From positions 98,393,946-98,457,945 of the forward strand of contig OY821517.1 in NCBI GenBank assembly GCA_963682025.1: a stretch of 64,000 nt of DNA, given 5' to 3'. The notes below the pieces were generated by a model. It saw nothing but the letters and a program-made list of their open reading frames with translations, did no database searches and was not told the DNA's origin. The translations under genes were made by a program, and so were the position numbers. Below are positions 10,540 to 22,639 of the stretch, in pieces (position 1 is the stretch's first letter; each line of letters starts with the position of its first letter). The stretch comes from Cordilura impudica (lineage: Eukaryota > Arthropoda > Insecta > Diptera > Scathophagidae).

Positions 10540-11670
10540 TGCTTCTATGTAGACCATTCTAAAGCTTTCGATACGATAAACCATGATGTACTTATAGGAG
10601 AACTGAAACACTTTTATAGAGTTACGGACACATCAACCGAATCATATCTTTCGAACCGCGCACAATCAGTATTTGTAAACGGTGTATGGCCTGCTAGATT
10701 ATCCCTTACTAGGGCTCCTTTTTTAAATAAATTTATACGCAGATGATGTCCAATTCACTTTAAGTAGCCCAGCTCAGAATATTGCTTCAGGCATAACCCT
10801 TCTAAATAACGCATTAAACAGAATCTACATTTGGGATAATACTAACGGTCTCTGTTGGATCCGCAGAAATCTACATGCATTGTAATATGAAAAAAAAGTT
10901 TAATTCCCACCATTTCTTAAGAATTTTTTTTTAAATTGGCAGAAATTTGAAATTATTAATACAGCGAAAAAAATTATGGAATTGCTTTCAATAGTAATTT
11001 GAAATGAACTGATATTATAAATTCACTGGTTGGTAAAACTTATGAAAAACTAAGAGCTGTCTGGTCCACACAGTATTTAAAGAATTAGCGCCTTACTTGC
11101 CAATGCGTACCTGGTTCCTTCCCTGATGTATGGGTGTGAGCTATGTGGAAGATGTGACGCACTTAAATGTCTTGTTTAATAATGTTATAGGATATGTTAA
11201 TGGATATAGAAGATTTGATCATTTTCCATCTGTTTCCAAAAATCTTTACGGGGCCTCTCTTGATAATCTGTTGAAAATTCGCACTCTTACATTTTTGCAT
11301 AAAATAATAAACAGACAAACCCCCAAATATAGATTTGACAAAATTCGTTTTTTCCAATCGCCAAGAAACCGGAATATTGTAATTCCTAGACATCAATGCC
11401 TAGTATCTGAATGGCGGTGTTATGTTCATGCCGCTCATCTTTGGAATAATTTTCCACTAAGTCAACAACTAAACAGCAATGCTAAAACCTTCAATACTTC
11501 TTTATTTGACTTTTTTAAATAGTCTCATTTTGATCAATATTGTCATATTATACTCAGTATAATTAATAATATTATAAAATGTTTCTTTGTACTATAAATA
11601 TAAGACTCTATCTTGTTTTACAGGAAACTGAATTAATTAAATAAATAAAAATAAATAAATAATTAAAAAT
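10540..11670 (+). pseudogene. 5'-truncated non-LTR retrotransposon (LINE), frameshifted
   Basis: Plus-strand reverse transcriptase fragments: KAFDTINHDVLIGELKHFY and TESYLSNRAQSVFVNG (fingers/palm, 10560-10690), then after a deletion and frameshift YADDVQFTLSS (about 10735-10765; polymerase box intact). The C-terminal domain is still open as 130 codons at 11130-11522, ending near FNTSLFDFFK. The 3' end is an (AAAT)n tail at about 11637-11668, the usual end of Jockey/I-group LINEs of flies. The same kind of C-terminal domain and tail recurs, opposite in orientation, at 38663-40630. Confidence 0.82.
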
Positions 11671-12840
11671 ACAAGTTGATTACCTAAAACAACAAGCTTG
11701 TCGCTAATATGTACACTGCAAAGTTTTTAATTAGAGAAGATGGAACTAAACTGAGCTACAATCATGAATTTAACAAAAAAAAAATAATTATTAGATATCC
11801 CTTAAAGAACATCAAAGTCTAAATATTGAGTTTTATCATGTTAAAATAAAATGCACATCAAACCATTTGTATCGTAGTAAAAAATATTTTTGATTTAAAA
11901 AGTTGATAACTTTTCTTTAAAAAAAATTGTTTTTAACAAAAAGAAGACTAAAATTAGTTATCTCAGCTTCAAGCACTAAGTATAAAAACATAATCGTTTC
12001 CTTTATCAATAACAGATTATAGCAAATATCCTTTTTATTTTTTTCTTATTTTTTCCAAAGTTTTTTCTTGGGTATAGCTTCATCAATGTTCCTACAAGCT
12101 ACAAGGATATTTAATATTAAATTGTTATTAAGGAAATTGTTTGCGTGATTGCTTTTGTGTCTTTGCGTTTGAGAATTTTACGCATTTTTTTCATTTTAAA
12201 CTCAATTGCTTTTGTTTTTATTTTACAATTGTTTGTAATTGTTTGTTTTTTTAAAATTATAGCATGTCTCTCATACAGACATGTAATGTTACACTTTTAA
12301 GGCTAGACATTCCCGTAGGATTTCATCACTTCCATTTTATTTGGATGTTTGATGACGGAAAGATATGAGGATGGCTTTTCGGTGGGCTGTCAGTGTACCT
12401 GCCAGCAGCTTTGACAGGTGTGTTGTTGAGTACGTGTATCAGTCATAATATTCGTGATTGGTTAGGTGATTGTTCTTTAATATTATTCAAGAGTGTATGT
12501 ATATTTAAATTGATTTAATTGACTTTAGCCGGCTACAAATTTCATGACGATGTAACAAAAAACATTTTTTGTTTTTTTTTGAGTCTCTTTAACCTTCAAA
12601 TTCCTGAGACTATCAACCTGTGTCTTGTATAAAAGTTTAAATACACCCCTCTACTTCAACATAAATATAAATCTGATAATGTTACAAAAAAATTAAATAT
12701 AAAATTTATTTCCAATCTACCGGTAAACAATGAAAAACAAAGAAGTGTTAATAATTTTAGCGTAATAACGGTAATTTTAAAAAGTCAAAATATTCATTGA
12801 AAAAAAGCTTAAATATAGCGCAAAAAACTATTATTATTAT
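11671..12840. other. no recognised gene
   Basis: AT-rich sequence. The part 12290-12480 is more GC-balanced (around GGCTTTTCGGTGGGCTGTC) but has no ORF or recognisable element ends. Confidence 0.5.
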
Positions 12841-12891
12841 TTTTTATTTATCAAAATTATTTATCGAAATTAATCAAAATAGGATGGTTAA

Positions 12892-13884
12892 TCAGTATTT
12901 AGTAGAACCGTCTTGAGAATCTACTGCCTGCAAACGACGAGGCATCGATAACATAAAAGTTTCTGTTTCAGGTGTCATTATTTCAGAATAGGCCAGAGTT
13001 TTCTTGAAAATATTTCTACTTTTTCGTGCAGAATGATCAAACTTATAATTCAATAATTCCAAAACATGGTAAATACGGTTAAGGTCTGGTGATTGGGGAA
13101 GGAAGCTATTGAGCTGCCGGGGAGCCTAGTATAGCAGCCAATCTTTTATGAACTGAGCAATATGCTTGGGATCATTATGCTGTTGGAAGATCCAATGCGG
13201 CCCAAATCCCAAGCAGCCCACAGATGGCCTTAAAAGTTCTTCTAAAAAAACTTTTATAGAGGTTTCGGTCCACTATACCATCAATAACTACCAAGTGCCC
13301 CACACCTGCAGCTCCTACCGCACTTCAAACCATCACACTGCCACCACCATGTTTCACTGTTGGCACTAAATTTTTAGTTTGATGTGCAGTGGCCGACTTG
13401 CACCAAACTCTTGTTCGTCCAAGGAGATAAATTTAGACTTATCAGTGAACAGGACCGCTCTCTAACAGTCTATATATATCATAGCAACACCTAAATGTAG
13501 CAATCTACTTTTCTGAAATAAGTGGTTTCTTACGCGAAACTCTGCTTCGATTGCCGTTGTCCCATATAACTCCTTGTATCGTTTTTGGGCGAGTGCGCTT
13601 AATAGATATTTTGGCAATGCTAGATTGGCGCACTTATTTTTGGACTTCTGTCAATTTCTTTTATGATAAGACTGACACCTCGCCGGGATAGTTTTATCGG
13701 TCGTCCTGTCCTAGGTTTATTTTCAATTGAATTGCCTTTTTTTTCTACTTTGCTAGAATATTCTGTACATTTAAAAATGACAAATTTGAACAACTTGCCT
13801 ATTTCCCGATATGATTTGCCTTCTTTATAATGGAGAATTACTATTTCTATTTAAAGAAGGTGCACCTTCTTTGCCCTTGTCCAT
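12892..13884 (-). pseudogene. Tc1-like transposase, nearly full length, inactivated
   Basis: Minus strand from an ATG at 13884 (MDKGKE) to a stop at 12892, about 331 codon-equivalents, the normal length for Tc1-like transposases, with several frameshifts. The N-terminal DNA-binding part is readable: SYREIGKLF, then NILAKVEK, then the GRPIKLS linker. Catalytic core: FTDKSKF (first D), TVKHGGGSVMV, FQQHNDPKHIAQF (second D), then SPDLNRIYHVLELL, where the expected third acid (NPIE) is a Tyr. That substitution plus frameshifts means no activity. No terminal inverted repeats or TA duplication found, so the element ends are worn away. Confidence 0.85.
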
Positions 13885-14036
13885 AATTTGGTTTTTAACT
13901 TGAAGAAATCGCAACACATACTAATTAAATTTAGTATTTTCGACTAACTAATAAATAAAGTGGGACAAAGATTTAGAGAAACAAAGAAAATTAACAATTA
14001 TTTGAGCTGTATTAAAACTTTTCTCCTATGAATTTT

Positions 14037-14737
14037 TATACCCTATACCACTATGTGGTTTGTAACTACCAAAAATATTTGACCTAGATCCATCTTTTAT
14101 TATACCGATCGACTCAGAATCACTTTCTGAGTCGATTCACTCTGAGTCGATTTCTCAGAATCACTTTCTGAGTCGATTTAACCTATCTAAACACTGTAAT
14201 CAAACTACAGGTCGCAAATATGGAGACATTTTGAAGAAATTTGGTATGTAAGCTTCTATCGGCTATAGGATGAACGAAATTCCGTCCATGTTTAGACCTA
14301 GTCCCCATACAGGTGACCACTATGAAATCGACATTAATTGCCATAAGATCCAAATTATCATATAGATCTCAGCCAAATTGGGTTTGTATGTGTTTATTAT
14401 ATTCATTAATAACAATTCCTATAGAATATTTCTAGCCATGGGGCCCATATATAGCTGCATCGAGATCTTCACTTAAATCTATAATAAACAAAAATATTGC
14501 ACAGATTTTTTTCAAATTTGGTTTGTATATATTTTTTCAAAATATAGGTGACTTTACCAAATATGTTAAGGACCGATTTTTCATATCTGCAGCAAAAAAA
14601 TTAATAACAATGCCACTCAAATTTGATTAATGCCTATTTTCTATATCCAATTAGTTGGATCGAAGGATAGGGTCTCTAAACCATAATATAGGGTATCGTA
14701 TAGTTGGTCTAGACCGACTATAATATTCTTACTTGTT
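14037..14737 (+). mobile_element. DINE-1/mini-me-like element (HINE), diverged
   Basis: TATACCC start at 14037 and the usual 3' palindrome and ACTTGTT. It has lost the GTCC tract and instead carries a local triplication of a TTTCTGAGTCGATT-like segment at about 14110-14165. More diverged than neighbouring copies, so older. Confidence 0.8.
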
Positions 14738-15053
14738 TTGATTTTTTTTTTTTAATTTACCATTACCTATGCTGAACTGTAAACATTTTTTGGTGTTTTA
14801 ATTGTTTAATTGTTTAATTGTTTTTTTTTTTTTTTTTTTTGTAACAACATCAGATTTATGTTTAAGTTGTATTTGAGGGATGTATTTAAACTTCTGTCCC
14901 TGACTGTAACTTTTTAAAGGAATAGTATAGGCTGGTAAGATGGGCGCATTTAAAAGCTGATATAGCAGAGATCTACTTATGTTGCTATCTTTTTCGTTTT
15001 ACAGTTATTCAAAGGGAAACTCATTATTCGTGTGAAAGTGGTGAATTATTTTT

Positions 15054-15852
15054 TATACCCTATACCACCATGTGGTTTGGGTATAATGACTTTGTGCTGC
15101 TGTTTGTAACTACCAAATATATTTGACCTAGACCCATCTTTTATTACACCGATCGAATCAGAATCACTAACTGATTCGATTTAACGATGTCCGTCCGTCC
15201 GTCCGTCTGTGTGTCCATGTAAACTTTGTAATCAAAACGGCAGGTCGCAAATATAAATATATTTTGATGAAATTTGGTGTATCAGCTTATATCGGCCATA
15301 GGATGAACACCGTTGAAACTGGTGAGAATCGGTCCATGTTCAGACCTAGCCCCCATACAAATGACACGTATGAAATTGACATAAAATGCCATAATTCCAA
15401 ATTGTCATATAGATCTTACTCAAATTGGGTTTGTATGCGTTTATTACACCCATTAATGAGTAGTCCAAAAATGATCCCTATGGAACAACTCTTAGTTATA
15501 GGCCCCATATAGAGCTGCTTCCCGACCTTCACTTAAATCTATAAAAAAAAAAAAAACAAATTGCACTGATTCTTCTCAAATTTTGTTTGTATATATTTTT
15601 GCAAAATACAAGAGACTTTACCAAACATAGTCAGGATCGGTCCACTTTTGGACCTAGTCCCCATATAGATATAGCATCCGATATGAACTTTTTCATATGT
15701 GCAGCCAAAAAAATTAATAAAAATCCCACTACAATTTGGTTTATGCTTATTTTCTACGTCCAGTTATTTAGGCCTATGAGATAAGCTCTCTAAACGCATG
15801 GTATAGAGTATCGTATAGTCGGTCTGGACCGACTATAATTTTCTTACTTGTT
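15054..15852 (+). mobile_element. DINE-1/mini-me-like element (HINE), full length
   Basis: TATACCCTATACC start, GTCC tract at about 15190-15207, terminal palindrome with one central mismatch (GGTCTGGACC) and CTTACTTGTT. Lies 316 bases beyond the 14037 copy in the same orientation. Confidence 0.87.
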
Positions 15853-16178
15853 TTTTTTCAAACTTCTGTAAATTTAAAAAAATAACAAAATATATATAGC
15901 CGATGCGTATGGAAATTGATTTTAAGGTTCAAGGTAATAAAATAGTATATTTCAATTTTCAATTTTTTAATATATTTTATTTATGTAACATGCATGTGTA
16001 TTTACAGAGTAATATTACAGGCCTTAAGGATTCAGGTGAAAATTAGCCTTTTCTATTTAGAAAAATAACTGCAAAAGATATTATGTTTATACGTTTAGGC
16101 AAAAATTAACATAAAACCTATTTAAACAAAAAAAAAGTTTTTATATTAAAATAAAACTTAAAATAAAGTACTAACTAA
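15853..16178. other. no recognised gene
   Basis: AT-rich spacer between a DINE-1-like copy and a Helitron-like copy; nothing recognised. Confidence 0.5.
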
Positions 16179-16549
16179 TCTATAAAATTAATAGGCTAGG
16201 CGATTTTTTTTTATTACCAATGTTTTGTTCTACCGTTTTATCCCGATTTTGACCAAACGTTTATTATTTGAAAGGGTTTTCTTTTTAGCTGTTAACCAGG
16301 TTTACAGATGTTTATTTTTTTTTCTTTATCTTGAGTAAATTGCATTTAAAATTGCTACTAACACATAGATAAAATTATACGCATGCTATGTGTGTGTTTA
16401 TTAAATTTGTTAATGTGTTTGTTTCTGAGTTGGTTTTCTTCATTCGCAATAATAATAAAATAAAAAAGTGTTGGTTTGTGAATTGGCTAAGTTGAAAAAT
16501 AAAGTTGCCTAGAAATTCCACTCGAATTTCGAGCGCTGGAATCTGCTAG
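16179..16549 (+). mobile_element. non-autonomous Helitron, family N1, complete
   Basis: Begins with TC after an A (TCTATAAAATTAATAGGC). Ends with the near-perfect hairpin CACTCGAATTTCGAGCG, a short tail and CTAG before a T. TC start, 3' hairpin, CTRR end and A/T flanks with no target duplication are the Helitron hallmarks. Non-coding. Other copies lie at 21834, 25095, 36105/40624 (split), 44001, 51501, 51905 and 63850. Confidence 0.8.
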
Positions 16550-16599
16550 TACTTCATTCAAAAAGTTGGCATCTGACATCATAATTGTGAGTGAGCTTC

Positions 16600-17870
16600 A
16601 AAATTCTATTATTTACCATTTCGATACCGCTTATGGAGTGCAATCGTTGAGTCGAATAATGCCACGGAAGACTGTCTATTATCTCGAGCCGTTAATTTTG
16701 ACTTATTTGAAGTTTTTTGACATGACAGGTTGCGACATCATTCCACACAGGGGCACCAAAATATTGTATGGACATAAAAATTGCTTTGAATATTATAATT
16801 TTATTACCTCGACTTAGTGTTGACTTTCTATTTATGAAAGAGTACATAAGTCTTGTAACATTATTTATGTTGTTTACGACGTAAGAAATATGTTTGTTGA
16901 AGTTAATTTTTGAAACCAATCTTAATCGAAGATACTTAACTTCAGACTCAGTTGAGTTGTTATTGATGCTTAAATCTCTTTGTGGTATATAGCAAGGATC
17001 TTTTCTACGTATGAAGTATATTGCTTGAGTTTTTTGTAGATTTATTAGAATTTTTCCACTTCTTAAAATATCCTTCTAAATTTATTAAAACGTTTTGTAG
17101 GCTTGAGATGATATCTTCAGCAAAAACCCCATGACAGAGTGTTGCCGTGCCATCAGCAAAAATAGATGAAGTGTGGTCAAGCAATATAGGGAAATCGGAT
17201 GTAAATATATTATACAATATTGGAGATATGCAAGATCCTTGGGGGCATCCCGCTGGAATACTAATTTGAGTCGAGGTGTTACTACCTATTATTAAATAGT
17301 TCTGTATTACTTTTATTGTTTCCGGTGAAATATTTAAATTAATCATTTTGTAGACCAGACCAGAGTCAAAAGTTGACTTGATATCTAGCAACACAATACC
17401 CGTGGACTTCATTATATTGAAGTTATTTTTGATTTTAGAGTTAATTTTGAATAAAGGATGAGATGTCTTGTGACCAGACCTGAATCCGAATTGTTGCGTT
17501 GGAAACACCTGATTTTCATCTCAAAATTTCAGCATTTTTTCCTTGATGACTTTCTCTAGGACTTTGTTTAAAGAGGATAACAAGCTGATTGGTCTATACG
17601 ATAATGGACAGGATGCGACTTTGTTCGGTCTACGAATCGCAATCACTTTTGCCTCCTTCCAACAGTCTGGAAAATAACAATATTTCAGACAGTAATTAAT
17701 AACATATACCAAGTTTTGTAACCCTTTTTTAGGAAGTGCTTTTAATATTTTATTACTTATACCAGAAATTCCAGGGGATATTTTTAACTTAAAAGTTTTG
17801 ATTGTGTTTTTTTATTTTTATTTTTTCATTATTAATAGCATCTTTCAAAATTAGATAATCCTCCCCAATA
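16600..17870 (-). pseudogene. non-LTR retrotransposon (Jockey-like LINE) remnant
   Basis: Minus-strand reverse transcriptase pieces in order: YCYFPDCWKEAKVIAI and YRPISLLSSLNKVLEK (17712-17521), FGFRSGHKTSHPLF, GIVLLDIKSTFDSGLVYK, IPAGCPQGSCISPILYNIF and SSIFADGTATLCHG (17508-17005), then FNKHISYVVNNI and FMSIQYFGAPVWND (16919-16692). The polymerase box reads FADG instead of FADD, so a catalytic aspartate is lost, in addition to frameshifts. The chain up to PVWND is typical of Jockey-clade ORF2. The N-terminal endonuclease half is absent (5' truncated) and no poly(A) tail is obvious. Confidence 0.85.
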
Positions 17871-18089
17871 ATTTACGAGTTTTTTTACAACGCGGTGTTA
17901 CTACTTAACTAAAACACATGTTCTCTTTCGGCATTCCCCCTTTATATTTACCGTTTTTAATTATTACTTCAGTTCTCATACGAAATGAATATATATTACA
18001 AACCAGAGCTCCCCATTACTCCAGATCAAGTAGTAAAATCTATAATTTTATTTGGAATAAGTATTTGGAATCGTACAAGTGTATCATCC

Positions 18090-18325
18090 TTAAATTTCAC
18101 TTGAATCGAACTATCCTACGTGATGGGCTATTAGCTTAAAACTCATTTTTAACAGCTCCCCACAAATAATAGTACAACGGGACCAAATAGCGGCTGATCG
18201 GTGGCAATGCTCAATGCCGAAATGGCTGATAAAGCGACTTCCAAACTCGCCACGCAAAATATTGATTTTTTCACAGCCTGTGTGGCACGCGCATCCTTCT
18301 GTTGAAGCCAAATGTTTTCCGAAGT
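18090..18325 (-). pseudogene. mariner-like transposase 3' fragment
   Basis: Minus strand, frameshifted. WLQQKDARATQAV corresponds to the mariner second-acid box, then SIFCV/INILRGEFGSRFIS, then after a shift the signature YYYLWGAVKNEF (mariner PLDYFLWG). The homologous piece of a related element lies at 59935-60135. At 18325 it is fused directly to the interior of the hAT-like element copy, producing a chance chimeric ORF (18539-18111) that should not be read as a gene. Confidence 0.65.
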
Positions 18326-19368
18326 CTCCATCATTGAGCATTGGGACAGAGTCGGAGTCTGAATCTTGGACACCTATTTCAGATTTTAGTGCAATGTTTT
18401 CGAACGAAATATTAAAATTGTTATCAAACTTTTCAGCAGTTTTTGAAGTTTTGACACCTTTCTGGTATGCACGAATCAAACATTCCACTTTCCTTCTTAT
18501 TGATTTGGCAGCCAATTTCGGAATATTTAGTTTAGTCAATAAATCGAATAATTCTTGTGATATAATTTTATACCCCTCTGTTTTTAATTTTTCTTTTTCA
18601 TATAATGCATTAAATCTTCCAATAACTGCTTTTTTATAGGTATTTGGTTCAGCTCACATAACGAAATATCGATACTTGGAATATTTTTACATTTATTTTT
18701 AGAATTTTTTAAATTTTGGGTCCACTTATCCGCGTTTTTCCGAGCAACAATTTCGCTATGTTTAAAAGACATTTTAAAAAGTCGAATGACGTTTAAATTC
18801 GATTATTATAAAATTAATGCACAACAAACTTACAAATTGGAGTATTATACAATTTTTAAATATCACAAGTGACAGCGCCTGCTTTATTTATAATTTTTTT
18901 TTTTTTTTTACAAGTAGTATTTTCACCAAATTTTTTCGTCACTAGATTTTTGCTATTCTTAAAAAAGTTGTCGCACCATGTTTAATAAAGTTTGAAATCA
19001 ATAGATCTCAAAAATAAATAAAAGTTAGTTAAAAAAAATGTTATATATTTTTATTCTTTTAGCAATAAATTATAATATTTCGCAAATTTGCATAAGACAG
19101 CGTGGTAAGTCGCAATATTTTATCACGATTAATTGAATTTATAGAGAATGTTATTCAATATTTAATGGAAAAACTTATAATTTATTTATCATTTAATGAA
19201 TTTGTAAAGAAAATATTTTTATTTTTTTAGAACTTGCTGATTCCAAACTTAATTGCATTTGATGCGGAACCTTTTTTAACGATACCGAAAATCTATGCAC
19301 TTCATGGTATGGATAGGGCCATTTTGATATTTTCAAAAATTGTAAAAAAGTTGTATCCCTAATGGACA
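18325..19368 (-). mobile_element. second copy of the hAT-like element, 5' part only
   Basis: Nearly identical to 5057-6119, starting inside the acidic linker of the transposase (QDSDSDSVPMLNDGD) and running through the start codon (ATG at 18772, MSFKHSEIVARKNADKW) to the outer end TATCCCTAATGGACA. The 3' two thirds of the transposase are missing, cut at the mariner junction. Small indels distinguish the copies, for example about 8 bases missing at 18788. Confidence 0.8.
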
Positions 19369-20740
19369 TATATAAATCAACGCTATTTATTATCTCACTT
19401 CAATTATTAGAATTGGAGATAGTAGCTCCGTTCTGGTGGTTGAAAACAATTTTGAAAACTGTCTTCAGAACATATCGTGACATATCTAATAAGTATGTTT
19501 TTTATTTTATTGATAAGGAAGACTTCAACAATAGATTTTTAATAATTTAACTATGAAATACGAATGCTATTTTTTAGATTAAAATTGTGAGAAATTAAAT
19601 GGTAAAGGTTTAAGGGGCTGTATTGGGAAATATTTTGAATATTTCTCCAAAAGTTTTTCGGATTTGGTTAATTATAATGAATAAAATATTAAACCCATTG
19701 GACATTATTTTAGCGATATTATGACGAGACTAATTTATCACGTAAGAAAATATATTAAAGATATTTCTAATTCTCAACGAAAGGAATTGAAAACTATTAA
19801 TTTGTCTCCTATTAGTTACATGAATGAAAAATGCGTTAACTTTGACTTGTCGGTTTCTTTGTGTCACAATTTTTATAGGAATAATGCACCTGGTACTCTA
19901 GGGGTTAAATTTGTTATTTTAAGATTTGTTTACGTATTCTTATTATTTAGTTGGTAAATTTAAGTAAGCATTGAGTTTATTTTTAAGAGATATACCCTCC
20001 TGATATGTCGGCTCAGGAGCAAGCCTGTTTGTAACTCCACAAATACTGTATTTAAGATATTAAACTACAGTCTTAAGTAATTATTTCTAGTTGTTGATGT
20101 ATCATTATAATGGTAACCATAAATAAATTTAAAATATACTTTAAAACATATACCATAAAAAATTCACCAACATTATCAATATTGGTTTGAGTGTAAACAA
20201 AATACGTTGGGAAAAGTACGCAAAAAAAAATAATGAAATGAACTCCACCTACACTCATAAATACAAGTTGATGAATTTATAAATAAGTTGTTTGCCTGTG
20301 GAAAAAGCTATAAAAAGCAGAACAGAAAAATACAAAAATTAAAGACGACAGATATTGCCAAGCAAGGCAATACATGACACACTCTTTGGCTGAATGATTG
20401 AAAGGATACTTGACATTCATCCAATATCGAAAATAATAAATCAAATTACATTTAAGAATGTGCTTCAAACCACAAAGGAATAAACTTAAAAAAAAACATA
20501 TAAGAGTTTTAAAGACTCGAAGTCTTTAATACCCCCCGACTGTGTCTTAAACTCAATATAATCAATGTTAAATACTGTTGCCAATACTAAACCTTTAAAT
20601 TCAATAAGACTTAAATTTAAAGTTAATGGATTTTCTTTTTGAACAGTATCTGTTATAATATATTGTTATAAAAATCAAATAATATTTAAAATTTGCATTG
20701 TTTTTAACTTATAAAAATATAAATCCTATAAGTTTACTAA
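19369..20740. other. no recognised gene
   Basis: AT-rich. Two short ORFs (19362-19550 and 19721-19957, plus) have no recognisable domain. A small perfect hairpin, AAAGACTCGAAGTCTTT, lies at about 20507-20523. Confidence 0.5.
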
Positions 20741-20744
20741 ATTC

Positions 20745-21600
20745 ACAGGACAAGAGAAATACTCTATATAAGGCAACCGACGTGGTAATACCCAAATTAC
20801 AACAAGGTTCTGTTTTTTCCCCCTCTCTTTTTCTTATCTATCTGAATGACCTTCTTAGTAAAACCTTTTAGCCTATTTACTCTTTCGCAGATGACAGCAA
20901 CATTTGTCACATATTATCCTTCAATTGTAGGCCAAGCATTTTTAAGGTTGGGGGCGCAAGGTTGACAATCAAGACCTATTAAATATTTCCGAGTAGCGTA
21001 AAGCGAATATGGTTGATTTTAGTGCGCAGAATATTCAATGCTATTTGTTGATCCATCGTTCCTTGGATTCAATAATATCATCTGTATATGTGGGTGGTAA
21101 AAGTATTGAGGTATTTAATACTCTTGCTGTTTTGGGCATGAGCATCGAAAGTATCGAAAGAAGCACTCAAGTGTCTGGGTTTTCTAAGACGGTGCAAAAA
21201 TTTATTTATTTCGTCAGATCTGCTTAAAACCTATAGCATCCATACCCGACCGAAAATGAAATACAACTCTCATATAAGCTATTGGACCGAGTATGTAGGA
21301 GGGCGTTTATGCTCATTAATGACAGTATATTATCCAACTACTGTATGCACATTGTCGAAATGCGGGATGTGTATCACTGTTCTATAGATACTACCATGAG
21401 ATTAGCGAACACATTCCAAGAGCCCGACTTCAGTTCGCGACACCATTTTTTCTAGTAGATCGTGGCCATTTGTAGTCTATTGTCCAGTTGAACGCACAAC
21501 GCATAACAGAGAAAATTCATTTATTGGTCAAATAATCGCAAGTCGTTCCTGACAGTTACGATAAAATGAAATTTAAGTGAAATAACCACAAACAATACTC
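20745..21600 (+). pseudogene. non-LTR retrotransposon remnant, C-terminal RT part
   Basis: Plus-strand frame fragments: QGSVFSPSLFLIYLNDLL then SFADDSNICHILS (polymerase box intact, 20800-20910), a poorly preserved stretch, then LRRCKNLFISSDLLKTY and IHTRPKMKYNSHISYW (21190-21280). Later frames give RTTHNRENSF-like and FLTVTIK/FPDSYDKMKFK endings (to about 21570). Order and spacing are those of the reverse transcriptase tail and C-terminal region of insect LINEs with the SNSIDSL..RR type ending. Many stops; inactive. Confidence 0.78.
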
Positions 21601-21833
21601 CCTCTTTTCTTCATCCCATAGCCTAATATTCTGCTATCAACACATTACCCTGTATTTTTAGGGAATGTTAGTTAATAATAATCAACAAAATTAAAGTTTG
21701 GCCCATATAACAATCTTTTGACAGCTTAGAAGTCATGTGATAATTAAAAACAAAATTCAAATGTTTCTTGACTAAAAATCCGTCTCAATTCAGTTTTGCT
21801 TATATAAATAAAAAGCCAGATATTAGCATTTAA

Positions 21834-22067
21834 CTAGCAGATTCCAGCGCTCGAAATTCGTGCGCAAATTCTAGTAATTTTTTTTTTTTTTTCATTAAAT
21901 AAAGACCCTAAAATTATGCAAATAAATTATAGACAATTCACAAATCAACACAAAAACAAACTCTTTTTTATTACAAACAAATTAACGAATTTAATAAACA
22001 CACACATATCATTGTATAATCTTATGTATATGTTAGTAGCAACTTTAAATGCAATTTAATCAAAATA
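21834..22067 (-). mobile_element. Helitron N1, 3' half
   Basis: The 3' end CTAG at 21834 with the degraded hairpin CGCTCGAAATTCGTGCG, extending about 235 bases inwards on the minus strand. It stops in the central GCATTTAAA block where DINE-1-like sequence begins, so the 5' half is missing. Confidence 0.72.
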
Positions 22068-22355
22068 ATCTGCCATAAAAACCAAATTATCATATAAATT
22101 TTGGTCAAATTTTGTTTGCCTGTATTTACTATACCCATTAATGGGTAGTCCAAAAATAATCAGTGTAGGAGATTTCTTACTAGTAGCCCCCATATAAAGC
22201 TACTTCCCGATCTTCACTTAATCTATGAATAAACAAAATTAGTGCTCAGTTTTTTTTTGCATATTTGGTCTGTATACGTTTTTGTAAAAAATAAGTGACC
22301 TCACTAAATATAGTCAGGGTTGGACCATTTTATGACCTATTCCTCGTAAATATCT
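22068..22355 (+). mobile_element. DINE-1/mini-me-like element, internal fragment
   Basis: Matches the middle to distal part of the family: CCATAAAAACCAAATTATC, CATTAATGGGTAGTCCAAAA, CCCCATATAAAGCTACTTCCC and TTTTGTAAAAAATAAGTGACC appear in the same order as in full copies. Both ends are missing. Confidence 0.75.
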
Positions 22356-22639
22356 CAAAAAGGATACGTGCTAGAAATATATGGATAGGATCAGGAATTA
22401 AAAGATTCTTGGTGTAAAATATAAAATAAATTTTTATCTAAAAATTTATCTAAAAGATTTAAAATTTTTTTTTAAATATAGACGGACAATTCACAACGGG
22501 TATAGTATCGCTGTATGTGTTGTATCGTGTATCATTACAGTAGTTGTTTTTGGTAATTTTCTCGCAAAAACCTGATACAACTATATAACACCAACTGCTA
22601 TCTATATATATAAAATTTATTTTCTGTTTGTTTGTTTGT

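Noticed and set aside
13166..13369. Plus-strand 67-codon ORF in the Tc1-like region
   Set aside because: It is the opposite strand of the conserved minus-strand transposase.
20507..20523. Hairpin AAAGACTCGAAGTCTTT as a possible Helentron 3' end or terminator
   Set aside because: No CTTNCTTGTT-like tail and no repeat of the flanking sequence elsewhere in the window.
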